A stretch of 64,000 nucleotides of DNA from Eublepharis macularius (taxonomy: Eukaryota; Chordata; Lepidosauria; Squamata; Eublepharidae): assembly GCF_028583425.1 (NCBI RefSeq), contig NC_072797.1:21300001-21364000 (forward strand). Direction: 5' to 3'. Both the position numbers and the translations under genes were made by a program. Shown one piece after another: positions 45,991 through 64,000 of this stretch (the stretch's first letter is position 1; every line of letters begins with the position of its first letter). The notes beneath the pieces were generated by a model, which saw only the letters and a program-made list of their open reading frames with translations, did not search any database and was not told the origin of the DNA.

Positions 45991-46904
45991 TGTTTTTGAG
46001 GTATAAGCCTGGGTAAAGAAGGGAACACCTGAATCTGTGTGAGTAGAAATAAAAGGAGTGTTAATTGGGACCAGGGCCTTCCTGAGGTGTAAGTTTAAGG
46101 TAAAGTAAGGAGGAGCTGAACTAAAGGTGCAAAGGAAAAAGGTGAAAAAACAAGCAAATTATTACATGCTGCTTTTCCAGTTCATTCAAAATAAGTTAGA
46201 GAAGTTTCCAGTGACCCTCTTATGACTCCCCAAACTGAAGGAATAGGAAAGGAAAATGTGAAAATACCTGGCAACATAGCATGGAGGTATAAGTGTCTGG
46301 AAGCAGACAGCAAAAATAATGAGAAGTCACACAACTGTACTGAATGGCAGCTCCCCGTACAACATAATCAGCCGTGCAGTGCAAAAGGAGCTTTAGGATA
46401 GCGAAATAATTCCCCTAATTAGACCGGTACCCAAAGACTTAAGGGCACTCAAGTTTTCAGAACAGAAGGCAGCAATTTCTGCTGATTCCAACCTCCTGCT
46501 ACTGAACTGCACTTTCCCTCCATGCTGTTTCCGAGGGTCTACTGATTTACCGTCTCTCCCCCCCCCCCACCGCACTAAACAAAATTTCAGGGCAGCTCAG
46601 TGGGCTACAACAGAATGGGGGGGGGGAGATCGGATGAAATCACTACCCCTGTTCCGAAAACGTGTCCTCAACTCTTCCAAACTGTGAAGCTAGATACTTT
46701 CTTTACATTACGTGGCTACTGTATTTACATTATGTGCTTGTTAATGAAAGAACAAATCTAGTCAAAGCATTAGAAATCTCGTCAAAGGATTAGAAAAAAT
46801 GTGAGTGGAATAGAGCTTGGCAGATTTGAAAGCAAGGCCAGGTAAGCATAATACCACTCAGATGGTGAGTGAGGTGTATGTTCCCATGGTACAATAAATG
46901 CTAA

Positions 46905-48125
46905 GCCATTCAACAGGTTTTAGTTTTTATTTGCATATTCCACTGTAGTGCTGTAACAAATCACACCTGTGTACCAGAGCATACATCAACAACCAGATGT
47001 AAACCTGAATTACACCACTGCTATAATATTTAGCTGTTTGAAAGAGACATAAGCATACACTATGGCCACAAATAATTTTCTGGGATTTTGTTTGTTAACT
47101 ATATTTCTGGCAAACTGAAGGCTATCTATTTTCTGTCACTGAACAATTTAGTACAGGAATAGCAGCAATGTCACAGGCACTGATATTGCAATTATTTTAA
47201 TTAAGAGCTAACACTGACAAAACTATTTGAAAAATCATTAGCCAACTCTGTTCCAATAGGAAAATGCCCCCTTATTTTGCATTGTGAGCAAAATTTCAGA
47301 AAGTTATTTTTTTGGCCTTGCTATGTCGAAGTCAATCATACAAAGACCTAGGCATGAAACCTAAAATGATACTTTTTAAAAAGCCCTTCTATTAAAAACA
47401 AAGTCATGCGATTTTTGATCAATTATGCAGTTGCTAAAATTGCTGCAAGTCCGTACTGTATACATTTAGCATTTATACTGCTAATGCGTAACTAACAACA
47501 AACCTGATTAGAGTAACACAAATCTGCCTTAATTACACCATTATATCACTAAAGAGACAATTGCCATGGAATTGGCAGAAACATTTAATTGAGAGCACTT
47601 AAATAGCAGAGTAAGAGTGTGTTAACGCTTCACATTAAGGAAATAATCCCGCAGCTTCACTTTACAAAAAAAGTGTTTTGCTATAAAATAGTAAGCAAAG
47701 GGGAACTGTCTATTTCTAATACAAAGCAACTTACAGCTAGAGTCAAAAGTAACTGAAAATTCTAAATAAAATAGCAAAATACACAAAGCAACTGAAGCAC
47801 AAACACTGTATTAAATTCAGTCGGGATTTAAGTACACAGTGTACCAGTTAGTGTAAAGAACAGAAAATGGGAGTTATTAATATTAGAAATTAAGTGATAA
47901 GAGAGAGTCTAATTAAAAATCAGAATAGAGTTTCCATTTGTGATCTCTTTCCATCCATCCATAATTAGTCTGCACATCCATGAAAAATGGTGTGAATACC
48001 ACACAAAAGTAATCTAACTTTTTGGATGCTTTTAAACAGACAGTAAGAAAAAAATCTGGCAACAAATGGCCTCAGTTACCACTTTCTGCATTAACACTGA
48101 ATGTGCACTTTAAAAAAAAAACACC
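46905..48125 (-). other. ZFR: ZFR 3' untranslated region
   Basis: About 1.2 kb downstream of the ZFR stop is AT-rich and free of recognisable transposons, unlike the sequence left of it. The only AATAAA I found on the gene strand in this span is at 46926-46931, which would place cleavage near 46905-46915. The end point is inferred from that hexamer alone. Confidence 0.55.
46926..46931 (-). terminator. Probable ZFR polyadenylation signal AATAAA
   Basis: A canonical AATAAA on the minus strand lies 1.2 kb past the ZFR stop codon, in the sole position of this kind in the candidate 3' UTR. A downstream GU-rich element was not clearly identified. Confidence 0.5.

Positions 48126-64000
<15,875 letters not shown>

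Overview
This is vertebrate nuclear DNA, most likely from a squamate reptile (lizard, perhaps gecko-like). It is AT-rich with one promoter CpG island, genes are split into small exons with GT-AG introns, and the repeats are the amniote/squamate kind: Sauria-type tRNA SINEs, a 5S rRNA-headed SINE, CR1 and L2-type LINEs, and several families of hAT-like MITEs. There are no bacterial operons, CRISPR arrays or phage genes.

Two protein-coding genes are present, both on the minus strand, head to tail, and both cut by the window edges. Positions 1-34956 hold the 5' part of MTMR12 (myotubularin-related protein 12, also called 3-PAP, a catalytically dead phosphoinositide phosphatase and adaptor). I reconstructed 13 coding exons whose lengths and phases add up exactly: 1314 nt, 438 codons, no frameshift or stop. 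Exon 1 lies in a CpG island at about 34.75-35.43 kb, and the 3' exons lie beyond the left edge. Positions ~46.9-64.0 kb hold the 3' part of ZFR (zinc finger RNA-binding protein). Its last 8 coding exons, again in perfect phase (1083 nt including the stop), encode the C-terminal DZF region and a basic tail, followed by a roughly 1.2 kb 3' UTR. The 5' exons of ZFR lie beyond the right edge. ZFR and MTMR12 are also neighbours on human chromosome 5p13, which supports both names.

Layout from left to right: MTMR12 exons 13-2 with their introns (0.6-19.9 kb); a 15 kb first intron rich in SINEs (19.9-34.9 kb); exon 1, CpG island and CCAAT-rich promoter (34.7-35.4 kb); an intergenic stretch of about 11.5 kb dominated by transposon remains (35.4-46.9 kb: L2 reverse-transcriptase fragment, CR1, 5S SINE, hAT MITEs, LTR-like copy); the ZFR 3' UTR and terminal exons (46.9-61.6 kb); and a further ZFR intron to the end.

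I did not find a new protein system. The points most worth checking are a possible 55-residue in-frame N-terminal extension of MTMR12, a GC-AG intron in ZFR, a near-perfect 66-bp-arm hairpin inside a hAT MITE with intact 8-bp target duplications, a SINE with a fresh 124-bp internal tandem duplication, and two nested insertions that order the ages of the repeats.
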